A DNA stretch of 49,831 nt from Oscillospiraceae bacterium (lineage in GTDB: Bacteria > Bacillota > Clostridia > Oscillospirales > Acutalibacteraceae). The notes beneath the pieces are model-generated. The model worked only from the letters and a program-made list of their open reading frames with translations. It had not been told where the DNA came from and ran no database searches. Of this stretch, positions 34,593-42,701 are shown piece after piece. Where the stretch lies: NCBI GenBank assembly GCA_009779495.1, contig WRED01000013.1, forward strand, positions 1 through 49,831. Reading direction: 5' to 3'. Made by a program: the position numbers and the translations under genes. The first letter of the stretch is position 1; every line of letters starts with the position of its first letter.

Positions 34593-34679
34593 GCCGGTGT
34601 GATGGAATTGGCAGACGTGCTGGACTCAAAATCCAGTGGTGGCGACACCGTGTCGGTTCGACCCCGACCACCGGCACCA
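34593..34679 (+). tRNA. tRNA-Leu (anticodon CAA)
   Basis: A class II tRNA with long variable arm: acceptor GCCGGTG/CACCGGC, discriminator A, anticodon stem CTGGA/TCCAG with loop CTCAAAA (anticodon CAA, codon UUG), variable arm TGGCGACACCG, T-arm GTCGG TTCGACC CCGAC and encoded CCA. Confidence 0.95.
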
Positions 34680-34803
34680 AAACTTTATCCTTATTATATA
34701 CCCGAATCCTGTTGAAAATCAATCAAAAAAACGCAAAAAATGTAGAAACGTAGGAATAGATGAAATTTCATCCTAAAACTATGTTGTTTGCATAAAAATT
34801 ATC

Positions 34804-34842
34804 ATAATAGTCAAATCACTCAAAAAGTGGTTTGACTATTAT
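34804..34842. repeat. 17-bp-stem hairpin between tRNA-Leu and ferredoxin
   Basis: ATAATAGTCAAATCACT (34804-34820) pairs with AGTGGTTTGACTATTAT (34826-34842), one G-T or mismatch, 5-base loop. No T-tract. Possibly a transcript end shared by the convergent tRNA-Leu and ferredoxin genes. Confidence 0.6.
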
Positions 34843-34857
34843 TGACTGTTGTGGCAC

Positions 34858-34896
34858 AAAAAAGACCGTCAGCCACTCATAAAAGAAGCTGACGGT
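34858..34896 (-). terminator. Terminator of the ferredoxin gene
   Basis: On the minus strand ACCGTCAGC, 14-base loop, GCTGACGGT, then TCTTTTTTG. It begins 32 bp after the ferredoxin stop. Confidence 0.88.
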
Positions 34897-34927
34897 TCAT
34901 TTTTCCAACACAATATTATGTTGTCGC

Positions 34928-35131
<204 letters not shown>

Positions 35132-35195
35132 TTATCATAAAATCTGAAAAAATCAATACTTTTTTAAAATTTTCAGTCAGGGAGTTTTTTCGTAT

Positions 35196-36059
35196 CTACT
35201 CGATCCCCTTGAGCGCCTCAAGCTCCTCGCGTTCAACGCGTATCTGCGCGTCGCGGACAAGCTTGACCTCGCGGCGATTGCAAAGCTTGTAGGCCGCGTC
35301 GGGGCGGGAGTTCAGCTTAACCTTGAGCGCGCCGGTCAGCAGGTTGTTTTCCATGACGATGCCGCGCCCCTCGTCAGTGTCCACAAGGGCGCCGGGCTTG
35401 GGCGTGACCTGCAAAAGATGCTCGTATGCGTCCTGCTCGTATTTCAGGCAGCACATCAGCCGCCCGCACGTGCCGCTGATCTTGACAGGGTTCAGCGACA
35501 GGCCCTGCTCCTTGGCCATCTTGATGGAAACGGGCTGGAACTCGCCCAAAAAGCTTGAGCAGCAAAATTCACGGCCGCACATGCCGAGTCCGCCGAGCAT
35601 CTTCGACTCGTCTCGTACGCCGATCTGCCGCAGCTCGATTCGTGTGCGGAACACAAAAGCCAGATCCTTGACCAGCTCGCGGAAATCGACGCGCCCGTCG
35701 GCGGTAAAGTAGAACAAAATCTTGCCGCCGTCGAAAGTGTATTCCACATCCACCAGCTTCATATCCAGCCTGTGCTTGGCGATTTTCTCAAGGCAGATCT
35801 GGAACGCTTCCTTTTCCTTGCGCCTGTTGCTTTCGACCGTCACGAGATCCTCGTCGGTCGCCTTGCGTATGACCATTTTCAGCGGCTTGACGATCTTGTC
35901 GTCGGGCATCGTCCTGTTTTCGATGGCGACCTCGCCGCACTCGATCCCCCGGGCCGTCTCCACGATGACCTTTTCGCCGCCGCGCATCTCCATGCCGTCT
36001 GGATCGAAATAGTATATTTTGCCGACGTCCTTAAAACGTACTCCGATAATTTCTGCCAT
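35196..36059 (-). CDS. ricT: RicT (YaaT) PSP1-domain protein
   Basis: A 287-residue PSP1-domain protein. In Bacillus RicT forms an iron-sulfur complex with RicA and RicF that guides RNase Y and supports sporulation and competence. The conserved Cys cluster is present: MCGREFCCSSFLGEF near residues 170-185 and GTCGRLMCCLKYEQDAY near 205-222. ATG 36059 begins MAEIIGVRFKDVGKIYYFDP, the family start, with AGAGGA upstream. It lies next to holB, with darA beyond, as in the Bacillus order darA(yaaQ)-ricF(yaaR)-holB-ricT, but ricF is missing between darA and holB. Confidence 0.92.
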   Translation of the reverse strand: MAEIIGVRFKDVGKIYYFDPDGMEMRGGEKVIVETARGIECGEVAIENRTMPDDKIVKPLKMVIRKATDEDLVTVESNRRKEKEAFQICLEKIAKHRLDMKLVDVEYTFDGGKILFYFTADGRVDFRELVKDLAFVFRTRIELRQIGVRDESKMLGGLGMCGREFCCSSFLGEFQPVSIKMAKEQGLSLNPVKISGTCGRLMCCLKYEQDAYEHLLQVTPKPGALVDTDEGRGIVMENNLLTGALKVKLNSRPDAAYKLCNRREVKLVRDAQIRVEREELEALKGIE

Positions 36060-36097
36060 GTAATAATATTCCTCTCTATTTTTAACCAGTGGTTGCT

Positions 36098-36958
36098 TTA
36101 TATCAAATCTGCGCACAATTTTGCGATCATCAGATTCAGATTTGCGTTTCTTTTGACCGACTCCGCGCACCCGTTTACCGTGTCGATCATCGAAAGAAGC
36201 CGTGACGCCGGTACGCGCTCGCCCAGCGCTTTTACCTCGCCCGGGGTGTCAGAGGCCGCCACGCCGTATTTGAACGTCAGCGCGCTTCGCAAAAGCGGCA
36301 CAAGCTCCGGCAGCGACAGCCTGAACAGCTCCTTATCCTTTTCAAAGACAGCTGTTGATTTGAGCAGTGATACAGCGTCATTTTTGGCCAGCGCGGCGCA
36401 CATCGCGGCGGCGGCTTCGCGGGCCGTCAAGAGCTTTTCCGCCGAGACCGAGCTGTTCTTTTCGCCGCCCAAGGTATACACCGCCGCACGGGACAGCACC
36501 GTGCCGAGCATCATGCTTTTCGACGCGCACTCCAAAATGAACGTCACGAAGCCGGGCGGTTCCTCGAGGATTTTCAGCAGGGCGTTCTGCGCCTGCGCCG
36601 ACATCGAGCCGGCGTTTCGCAGGATGAACACCTTGCGCTCCGCCTCGTTCGGCATGACGAAAGCTTTCGTACGTATTTCGCGGACCAGGTCCACCGAAAA
36701 GCTTCTCGCCGTTTCGCCGCCGGAAAACACGAGTATGTCCGGATGGGATTCCGCATCAGACTTTACGCAATGCGGGCACACGCCGCAGGGACGCTTATCC
36801 CCGCCGCAAACCAGCGCCGCCGCAAGCCTTTTCGCCAAAGCGTAACGCTCCTCCGCACCGGAGCTTTCAAGCAGCACAGCGTGGGAAAGTCTGCCGAGGT
36901 TCACGGTATCAAGAAGAAGCTTCTCCGTGTTTCGATTGATTTCGCTTTCAACACACAT
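36098..36958 (-). CDS. holB: DNA polymerase III delta' subunit
   Basis: A 286-residue clamp-loader subunit with an AAA+ fold. The start contains GRLSHAVLLESSGAEERYALAKRLA, where the P-loop Lys is lost, as is normal for delta'. A zinc module follows (CGGDKRPCGVCPHC, about residues 51-64). SAQAQNALLKILEEPPGFVTFIL is the family's most conserved block. The sensor-type motif reads MLGTVLSRAAVYTLG with a Ser-Arg instead of the more common SRC. Coupled to ricT with 38 bp between. Confidence 0.9.
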   Translation of the reverse strand: MCVESEINRNTEKLLLDTVNLGRLSHAVLLESSGAEERYALAKRLAAALVCGGDKRPCGVCPHCVKSDAESHPDILVFSGGETARSFSVDLVREIRTKAFVMPNEAERKVFILRNAGSMSAQAQNALLKILEEPPGFVTFILECASKSMMLGTVLSRAAVYTLGGEKNSSVSAEKLLTAREAAAAMCAALAKNDAVSLLKSTAVFEKDKELFRLSLPELVPLLRSALTFKYGVAASDTPGEVKALGERVPASRLLSMIDTVNGCAESVKRNANLNLMIAKLCADLI

Positions 36959-36979
36959 TATATAACGTACTTCCCTGCA

Positions 36980-37303
36980 TTACAACTTGAAAAATTTGTC
37001 CACGTCCACGACGAAAACCGTCGCGCCGCCGACGTTTACCTCGACCGGCATCGACATCAGGAATTCGCCCTGGTACACGGGGCTTGCCTGAATCATCTGC
37101 TTGCGGCTTTGAGAAAAACGCCGCATGACGTCGATCAGGCTGTCAAGCTTTTCCTCCTCGACGCCAATGAGTAGCGTGGAGTTCCCTGCCCGGAGAAAAC
37201 CGCCCGACGTGGACAGTTTTGTCGCGCTGAAGCCCTCACGGGTCAATTCGGAAAGCACGGCCGGGCAATCGTCGTTGTTGATGATCGCGATGACCAGTTT
37301 CAT
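36980..37303 (-). CDS. darA: Cyclic-di-AMP-binding PII-like protein DarA/PstA
   Basis: A 107-residue PII-like protein (YaaQ, DUF970). MKLVIAIINNDDCPAVLSEL, TKLSTSGGFLRAGNSTLLIG and a C-terminal NVGGATVFVVDVDKF strand are all diagnostic. The homologue in Bacillus and Listeria binds c-di-AMP as a trimer; downstream targets are not settled. ATG 37303 has GAAGGGAT 8 bases upstream. It lies 21 bp before holB in one operon. The TAGATNN repeat directly upstream may include the operon's 5' region. Confidence 0.93.
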   Translation of the reverse strand: MKLVIAIINNDDCPAVLSELTREGFSATKLSTSGGFLRAGNSTLLIGVEEEKLDSLIDVMRRFSQSRKQMIQASPVYQGEFLMSMPVEVNVGGATVFVVDVDKFFKL

Positions 37304-37323
37304 GAAAATCATCCCTTCAGTAC

Positions 37324-37358
37324 TCTAGATGCTAGATTTTAGACGCTAGATTGTAGAT
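37324..37358. repeat. TAGATNN-type degenerate repeat, copy 2
   Basis: CTAGATGCTAGATTTTAGAC followed by GCTAGATTGTAGATA: five heptamers of TAGA(T/C)NN form, upstream of darA. Confidence 0.75.
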
Positions 37359-37381
37359 ATGCGAAAGTTTATGTTGCATTA

Positions 37382-38200
37382 TCATTTTTCTTTTTCAGAT
37401 TCAAGAAACTTTAGATTCCGCTCAATCACGTCATGCCCGCGCCATGAGTATGCCCTGTCGGCAAGGTCATCATTTACACTTGCTTTTACGCGGACATTTT
37501 TCACAAATTCCCCGATCTCCGTGACGGCGGCGTTTTGGTTGCGCGGGCAGACCTTTTGGCACTCGTCACAGCCCCACGCCGAGCCTATGCTTCGCATGAC
37601 GGCGGTGTACTCCTTTGGGATATCACCCTTTTGCTGGCCGATATGCGACAGACATTTTTCTTTGTCGAAACAATTTTCACTCAACGCCCCAGTCGGGCAC
37701 GCCCTGACGCACAGCCCGCAGCCGAGACAGGGTTTCACGTCGAGGTCCGTTTTGGGCAACTCCATCGTCGTGACAATTTCCCCGATGAACACCCATGAGC
37801 CGTATTTTCCCGTGATGAGCAGGCCGTTTTTGCCCCTCGCGCCGAGTCCGGCCAGCTCCGCCGCGAAAACCTCAGATACGGGTGAGCTGCCGCAAAACGC
37901 TTCAAATTGCTCATTAGGATAAATTTTTCGAAGCTCCCTGGCGGCGCTCTCAAGCCGCTGTTTCATGGCAACATGATAGTCGGGCACGACGGCGTAGCGC
38001 GAGATGTTCGCGCCCTCATACCGCTCCTCGCCCAAATAGTACGGAAACAGCGTGACAATTACGCTCACGGCGTTTTCCGGCAGCCGCCCGACCGCGCGGC
38101 AGGATAGAAGCCTGCCGGAAACATCCTTGAAATCACACACGCCCCAGCACGGCGACGTCCTGTCTAAAATATCTACTGCACGTTTATCCATAATATTCAT
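37382..38200 (-). CDS. QueG-like (epoxyqueuosine reductase-related) iron-sulfur protein
   Basis: About 272 residues. A C-terminal ferredoxin-like region has CLGCGLCVRACPTGAL and CDECQKVCPRNQ, the two 4Fe-4S sets of the QueG family, with C..DKEKCLSHIGQQKG between. The N-terminal part resembles the cobalamin-binding domain (VSVIVTLFPYYLG, ISRYAVVPDYH, GKYGSWVFIGEI). QueG reduces epoxyqueuosine in tRNA; this protein is shorter than the usual 300-380 residues, so function may differ. Start is unclear: GTG 38230 lies inside a TAGATNN repeat, ATG 38200 and ATG 38191 have no strong ribosome site. Confidence 0.75.
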   Translation of the reverse strand: MNIMDKRAVDILDRTSPCWGVCDFKDVSGRLLSCRAVGRLPENAVSVIVTLFPYYLGEERYEGANISRYAVVPDYHVAMKQRLESAARELRKIYPNEQFEAFCGSSPVSEVFAAELAGLGARGKNGLLITGKYGSWVFIGEIVTTMELPKTDLDVKPCLGCGLCVRACPTGALSENCFDKEKCLSHIGQQKGDIPKEYTAVMRSIGSAWGCDECQKVCPRNQNAAVTEIGEFVKNVRVKASVNDDLADRAYSWRGHDVIERNLKFLESEKEK

Positions 38201-38223
38201 ATATTCACAGTCAAACTTTTCCC

Positions 38224-38258
38224 CTAGCACGTCTAAAATCTAAAGTCTAGCATCTAGA
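38224..38258. repeat. TAGATNN-type degenerate repeat, copy 3
   Basis: On the minus strand TTCTAGATGCTAGACTTTAG followed by ATTTTAGACGTGCTAG. It supplies the stop codon (TAG) of the AEC transporter gene and lies over the upstream start candidate of the QueG-like gene. Confidence 0.7.
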
Positions 38259-39201
38259 AAATCATTGATAAAGCAATCATCGCGGGCATCGTCACGATGG
38301 AAATCAGGCTGACCGCCGTGACAACCTGGGCGGCGAGTCCCGTGTCCTTGCCGTACTTCGCCGCGAACATGACTGTGTTATTCGCCGGGGGCGAGCTTGA
38401 GGACAGCACGAGCGACGACAAAAGCGTACCGCTGAGTCCGAACAGCCTGTACATGCCCAGCATCAAAAGCGGCAGGGCGATGAGCTTTAAGGCCGCGACG
38501 CCCAGAATCTTTTTCTCTTTGAACATCGTCCCCCACTTAGTATTAGCGATATACGTGCCGAAAATCAGCATCGCGAGGGGCGTGTTCATGCTCGCTATGT
38601 ATCTCACAGGCTCCATGACCGCTGACGGCATAGATACGTGCAAAAGATACAGCGGCAAACTCGTCACGACGGAGAGCACGCCGGGGTTCAGCAGGATGCG
38701 TTTCAGCTCGAACCTCGCTTTTTCCGCGCCGGCACTTTTGTCGCCGGACATGAGCGTTACGCCGTATGTAAACGCGCATATCTGAAATGAGATGATGACG
38801 GCGGAGCAGTAGAAAACGCCCTGCGGACCGAGCACCGCGTTGGCCAGCGGCAGCGCCATATAGCCGCAGTTGCCGTGAACGGACGCGTACTTGAAAACGC
38901 AATTGCGGTTACCGTCGCCCCTCCTGAAGAAAGGCAGGGAGATCAGCGACGCAGTCAGGTGCAGAAGCAGGCCGCAGCCGACGGCGGCAAGCAGGTTTTT
39001 CGTCGCCTTGTCGCTGTATTCGATTTCCAGAAACGAGCGCAGAATAACGCACGGCGTAATGATGTAAAACAGCAGATTGGTACACGCCTTGGCCGTTTTT
39101 TCCGTGAAGATTTTCGTTTTATCCGCGATGGCCCCGGCGGCGACCAGTATATATAAAATCAGCACCTGCCGCGACGCCAGCAGCATATTTTGTACAAACA
39201 T
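38254..39201 (-). CDS. AEC-family (auxin efflux carrier-like) transporter
   Basis: A 315-residue membrane protein of the AEC/BART superfamily with about ten helices in two repeats of five. Family features: N-terminal LILYILVAAGAIADK, the half-repeat NLLFYIITPCVILRSF, and the second half MNTPLAMLIFGTYIA with GTLLSSLVLSSSSPPANNTVMFA. Members export or import organic acids such as malonate or malate. The ATG at 39201 has GAGGA 7 bases upstream; the gene begins 3 bases after the previous stop. Its neighbour two genes upstream is citrate synthase, which makes an organic-acid substrate plausible but unproven. Confidence 0.85.
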   Translation of the reverse strand: MFVQNMLLASRQVLILYILVAAGAIADKTKIFTEKTAKACTNLLFYIITPCVILRSFLEIEYSDKATKNLLAAVGCGLLLHLTASLISLPFFRRGDGNRNCVFKYASVHGNCGYMALPLANAVLGPQGVFYCSAVIISFQICAFTYGVTLMSGDKSAGAEKARFELKRILLNPGVLSVVTSLPLYLLHVSMPSAVMEPVRYIASMNTPLAMLIFGTYIANTKWGTMFKEKKILGVAALKLIALPLLMLGMYRLFGLSGTLLSSLVLSSSSPPANNTVMFAAKYGKDTGLAAQVVTAVSLISIVTMPAMIALSMIF

Positions 39202-39204
39202 CAA

Positions 39205-40173
39205 TTAATCCTCATCAGGAATTTTCTGGGTTCCCTTGTTCAGGGTGACTGAGAATATCCTCGCGCGGTCAACCAGCGCCGCAACGATGAACGCCGCGAC
39301 GGTCAGGTCGCAAAATTCGATGGACGAGCCGTCGGCAATGAATTCCGCTTTGCCCAAAAGTGTTAAGACGACGCGCGGAACAAAGCAGATCAGCGCAAGC
39401 AGAGCCGCGGGCATCCCGTAGGCGAAGAGCTTCCACTCGATACCGGCGGAGTTGACTTTCGACGTGACCTGCGCGAATCCCATGAAGAACGCGATCAAAA
39501 ACACGAGCATGAGCAGCTCAAAAAACAGCTCGGACACATTGATAAAGCTGATGGTGCGCATATAACGGTGAACGATACGGAACACACACCACAGTACCGG
39601 CGTGATGGCCATAAGCCTGAGTGATGACGCGCTTTTTTTGTTCAGCGAGGTTATCCCGTACAACACAAAATACAGGCCCGACAAAACGGCGAACGCCGCC
39701 TCAAGCAGCATGGACAGCGCGCCGGTTTTCGCGAGATGCCTGCGCAGGCTGATGTCTGGGTTCGGGACATACGCGTTGTACAGCTCAAAAAAGTTAGAGT
39801 AACGCGTCACGAAGTTATAGACCAGCGAGGCCGCGACCGCGAGGGATATGATCCCGATCACGGCGCCCCCGGCGGTTACGTCAGGCGCTTTGCCCAGGCC
39901 GCTTTTGTAGCTGAACGATATCATGAAAAACAGAAAGACAAGCACGGCCAAAACGGCGTACATGATGTACACGGTAAAATCCTGCGCTTTCCAAAAACCC
40001 GTGCCCGGCTCAACAGCCGTCAGCAACTGATAGACGCGCAATGGCAGCGCGGCCAGAAGCCCGACAATAAAGATCACAAATAGAACGATTGGATTCACCT
40101 TGACGCTTGTTTGGTTTTGCAAAGATTTCACCTTATTTTTTAATGTAATTTTTTTGTACAGGAGGGCTTGCAT
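39205..40173 (-). CDS. Polytopic membrane protein of unknown function
   Basis: A 322-residue protein with about eight hydrophobic segments (for example VLFVIFIVGLLAALPL, VYIMYAVLAVLVFLFFMISF, LFFELLMLVFLIAFFMGF). No family recognised. A hydrophilic 25-residue N-terminus precedes the first helix. The start (ATG 40173) lies 3 bases past the citrate synthase stop, with AAGGA upstream, so it is in the citrate synthase-AEC operon. Not a recognised transporter type; could be a regulator or accessory subunit. Confidence 0.75.
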   Translation of the reverse strand: MQALLYKKITLKNKVKSLQNQTSVKVNPIVLFVIFIVGLLAALPLRVYQLLTAVEPGTGFWKAQDFTVYIMYAVLAVLVFLFFMISFSYKSGLGKAPDVTAGGAVIGIISLAVAASLVYNFVTRYSNFFELYNAYVPNPDISLRRHLAKTGALSMLLEAAFAVLSGLYFVLYGITSLNKKSASSLRLMAITPVLWCVFRIVHRYMRTISFINVSELFFELLMLVFLIAFFMGFAQVTSKVNSAGIEWKLFAYGMPAALLALICFVPRVVLTLLGKAEFIADGSSIEFCDLTVAAFIVAALVDRARIFSVTLNKGTQKIPDED

Positions 40174-40175
40174 GA

Positions 40176-41585
40176 TCAGCGTTCGTCCTTCGGCACATAA
40201 GCCGGTGCTTCATAACCCTCGACGCGCTGGCCTATGGGACAGTAGTCGTTGGGGATGGACACGCTCTTGTACGCCGGGCGGATGATGCGGCCGCCGGTCG
40301 TAAGCTCCTCTATGCGGTGGGCCGCCCAGCCCGGCATACGCGCGATCGTAAACATCGGCGTAAACAGATCCTCGGGTATGCCCAGCATCTCGTATATCAG
40401 CCCGGAATACATATCCACGTTGGCGCAGATCCTTTTCGCGCTGCCCTTGACCCTCGCGAACACCTCCGGCGAAAGCTTTTCGACCAGCTCGATGAGCTTA
40501 AATTTATCCTCGTAGCCCTTTTCCTTGATGAGCTTGGCGGCCTGCTCCTTGAGCAGGATAGTCCTGGGATCGGACACCGTGTAGACCGCGTGCCCCATTC
40601 CGTATACAAGGCCCGTGCCGTCTCCCGCTTCCCTGTTGATGATCTTCGCCAAAAAGGCGGCGACCTCGTCCTCGTCTGTTGTGTCGGTCACATTGCCGGT
40701 GATGCACTCGATCATTTCCTGCACCTTGATGTTCGCGCCGCCGTGGCGCGGCCCCTTGAGCGAGCCGATTCCGGCGGAGATAGCGGCGTAGGTATCGGTC
40801 AAACTTGACGTCAGAACGCGCGTGGCGAAAGCGGAGTTGTTGCCGCCGCCGTGCTCGGCGTGGAGGATCAGGCAAAGGTCGAGCAGCTTCGCCTCCTCAT
40901 CGGTGAAGAACATGTCGGAGCGTATGGCGCCCAGCACGGTTTCGGCCGTGCGGTGATATGGATTCGTGGGATGGATATACATGCTCTGCCCATCGTAGTG
41001 GCGCCGTTTGACCTGATAGGCATAGCTCATGATGATCGGCAGCTGGGCGATGAGCTGGATGGACTGCCGTACCGTGTTTTCAATGGAGATATCCTCCGGG
41101 TTTTCATCGTAGGAGTAAAGCGCCAGCACCGCGCGTCCGAGCTTGTTCATGATGTTTGGCGACGGGGCTTTCATGATCATGTCCTCGATGAAATCCTCGG
41201 GCAGGTCCCGGCAGCTCGCGAGAATCTCGCAGAACATATCGAGCTGGGCCGTTGTCGGCAGTGTGCCGAACAGGAGAAGCCAGACCGTCTCCTCAAAGCC
41301 GAAGCGGTTTTCCTCCTGACAGCCCTTGACGATATCACAGAGGTCGTAGCCCCTGTAGATCAGGCGGCCGTCCCTGGGCACGCGCTCACCGTCGCTGACA
41401 TAATAGCCGTCAACGCTGCATATTCTTGTAAGGCCGGCCATGACGCCTGTCCCGTCGGCGTTGCGCAGACCGCGCTTCACGTCGTAGCGCGTAAAGTCGT
41501 CAGGATTGATCTTGTTGTTTTTTTTCAGTTCCTCGCATAGAAATGAAAGGGAATCATTCGAGATCTTTGAAACGTAATTTGACAT
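40176..41585 (-). CDS. gltA: Citrate synthase
   Basis: A 469-residue citrate synthase condensing acetyl-CoA and oxaloacetate. Catalytic residues are in HAEHGGGNNSAFATRV, MGHAVYTVSDPR and ANVDMYSGLIYE (Asp). RYDVKRGLRNADGTGVMAGLT and DGRLIYRGYDL are typical of the longer clostridial type. ATG 41585 is preferred over an in-frame ATG at 41597, because AAGGGATGG lies at proper distance only for the former. First gene of a minus operon with a membrane protein and AEC carrier. No aconitase or isocitrate dehydrogenase is in the window. Confidence 0.95.
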   Translation of the reverse strand: MSNYVSKISNDSLSFLCEELKKNNKINPDDFTRYDVKRGLRNADGTGVMAGLTRICSVDGYYVSDGERVPRDGRLIYRGYDLCDIVKGCQEENRFGFEETVWLLLFGTLPTTAQLDMFCEILASCRDLPEDFIEDMIMKAPSPNIMNKLGRAVLALYSYDENPEDISIENTVRQSIQLIAQLPIIMSYAYQVKRRHYDGQSMYIHPTNPYHRTAETVLGAIRSDMFFTDEEAKLLDLCLILHAEHGGGNNSAFATRVLTSSLTDTYAAISAGIGSLKGPRHGGANIKVQEMIECITGNVTDTTDEDEVAAFLAKIINREAGDGTGLVYGMGHAVYTVSDPRTILLKEQAAKLIKEKGYEDKFKLIELVEKLSPEVFARVKGSAKRICANVDMYSGLIYEMLGIPEDLFTPMFTIARMPGWAAHRIEELTTGGRIIRPAYKSVSIPNDYCPIGQRVEGYEAPAYVPKDER

Positions 41586-41620
41586 TTGGCACACCATCCC
41601 TTAATCATAAATTACATTAT

Positions 41621-41650
41621 ATTGTATACCAAACCGCATATAAAAGTCAA
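41621..41650 (-). promoter_or_regulatory. Promoter of citrate synthase gene
   Basis: On the minus strand TTGACT (41645-41650) and TACAAT (41621-41626) are 18 bp apart; TATACA (41623-41628) with 16 bp is an alternative register. Confidence 0.65.
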
Positions 41651-41675
41651 GTAAAATCTAACGGAGGTCATAAAA

Positions 41676-42701
41676 ATGAAGATTTACGGCATCCTGCTTG
41701 TGCTCGTCACGCTTATTTTTATCCTGGCGCCGATCGCCGCCGTCGAAAAGGCCGGGGACGAGCCTGAAACGTCCCAAAGCGAAAGTATACCCGGCGTAAG
41801 CACGCAGCGTGACGGTCCGGCGGAGCAAGGCGCTTCCTATCCGAGTCCTGACGGCGGCGCTATAAAAGTGCTGCGCAGCTTCAGCGAAACCGTCGAAACC
41901 CTGTCCGAAACGGACTATCTGATCGGGGCGGTCGCAGCTGAAATGCCCGTGACCTATCACGCGGAGGCGCTTAAGGCGCAGGCCATAGCGTGTTACACCT
42001 ATGCGCTGTACAACAAGTCGTTACAGGAAGCGGACCCGTCCGACTCACTGAAAGGCGCGCACCTGAGCGACTCGCCGTCCAGGCATCAGGGCTATCTGTC
42101 GCCCGCGGAACGCAGGGAAAAATGGGGCGACAAGGCCGACGCTTACGAGGACAGGATCAGATTGGCCGTCATGGAGGTGCAAGGCAAGGCGCTCACCTAT
42201 GACGGCGCGTATATTATGGCGGCTTTCCACGCGCTGTGCCCGGGCAAGACGGAGAGCGCGAAAGTCGTCTGGGGCAAGGAATACCCATACCTGCAAAGTG
42301 TGGTCAGCGCGGGCGACAAGCTGTCCCCCGACTATTCCGACACGCTCGTTTTGACAAAGGCGCAGTTCGCGCAGCTGCTTTCATCCGTCCCGGGCGCGGA
42401 GTTCACGGGCGACGCGTCAAAGTGGGTGAGCGGCGCGGAAACGTCCGGCAGCGGCATTGTCACGTCTGTCAAAGTCGGCGGCGCAAAGGTGAGCGGCACG
42501 GACATCCGAACGGCGCTGGGGCTGCGCAGCGCAGCGTTCACCATAGACTACGCGGACGGGAGCTTCACCGTCAAAACGACAGGATACGGGCACTTTGTCG
42601 GGATGAGCCAGTACGGCGCGGATTATATGGCGCGGCAGGGGTTTACGTGGGAGGATATTGTGAGGCACTATTATATGGGTATTATGATAACAAATGTATA
42701 A
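41676..42701 (+). CDS. SpoIID/LytB-domain peptidoglycan lytic protein
   Basis: A 341-residue protein. An N-terminal membrane/signal segment (residues 1-22) is followed by a short acidic linker and the SpoIID domain from about residue 65: IGAVAAEMPVTYHAEALKAQ holds the catalytic Glu, and GYGHFVGMSQYGADYMARQG the conserved end. SpoIID cleaves denuded glycan during engulfment by the mother cell. The usual FHSTSGG block reads FHALCPGKTESA. GGAGG precedes the ATG. It is divergent from citrate synthase and its 3' end overlaps the convergent DUF1015 gene by 20 bp. SpoIID-like paralogues also occur outside sporulation, so the exact role is inferred. Confidence 0.9.
   Translation: MKIYGILLVLVTLIFILAPIAAVEKAGDEPETSQSESIPGVSTQRDGPAEQGASYPSPDGGAIKVLRSFSETVETLSETDYLIGAVAAEMPVTYHAEALKAQAIACYTYALYNKSLQEADPSDSLKGAHLSDSPSRHQGYLSPAERREKWGDKADAYEDRIRLAVMEVQGKALTYDGAYIMAAFHALCPGKTESAKVVWGKEYPYLQSVVSAGDKLSPDYSDTLVLTKAQFAQLLSSVPGAEFTGDASKWVSGAETSGSGIVTSVKVGGAKVSGTDIRTALGLRSAAFTIDYADGSFTVKTTGYGHFVGMSQYGADYMARQGFTWEDIVRHYYMGIMITNV

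Noticed and set aside
34502-34648. Longer N-terminus of the secreted CBM9-like protein
   Set aside because: It would overlap the tRNA-Leu promoter and 5' end, and the signal peptide begins at GTG 34501.
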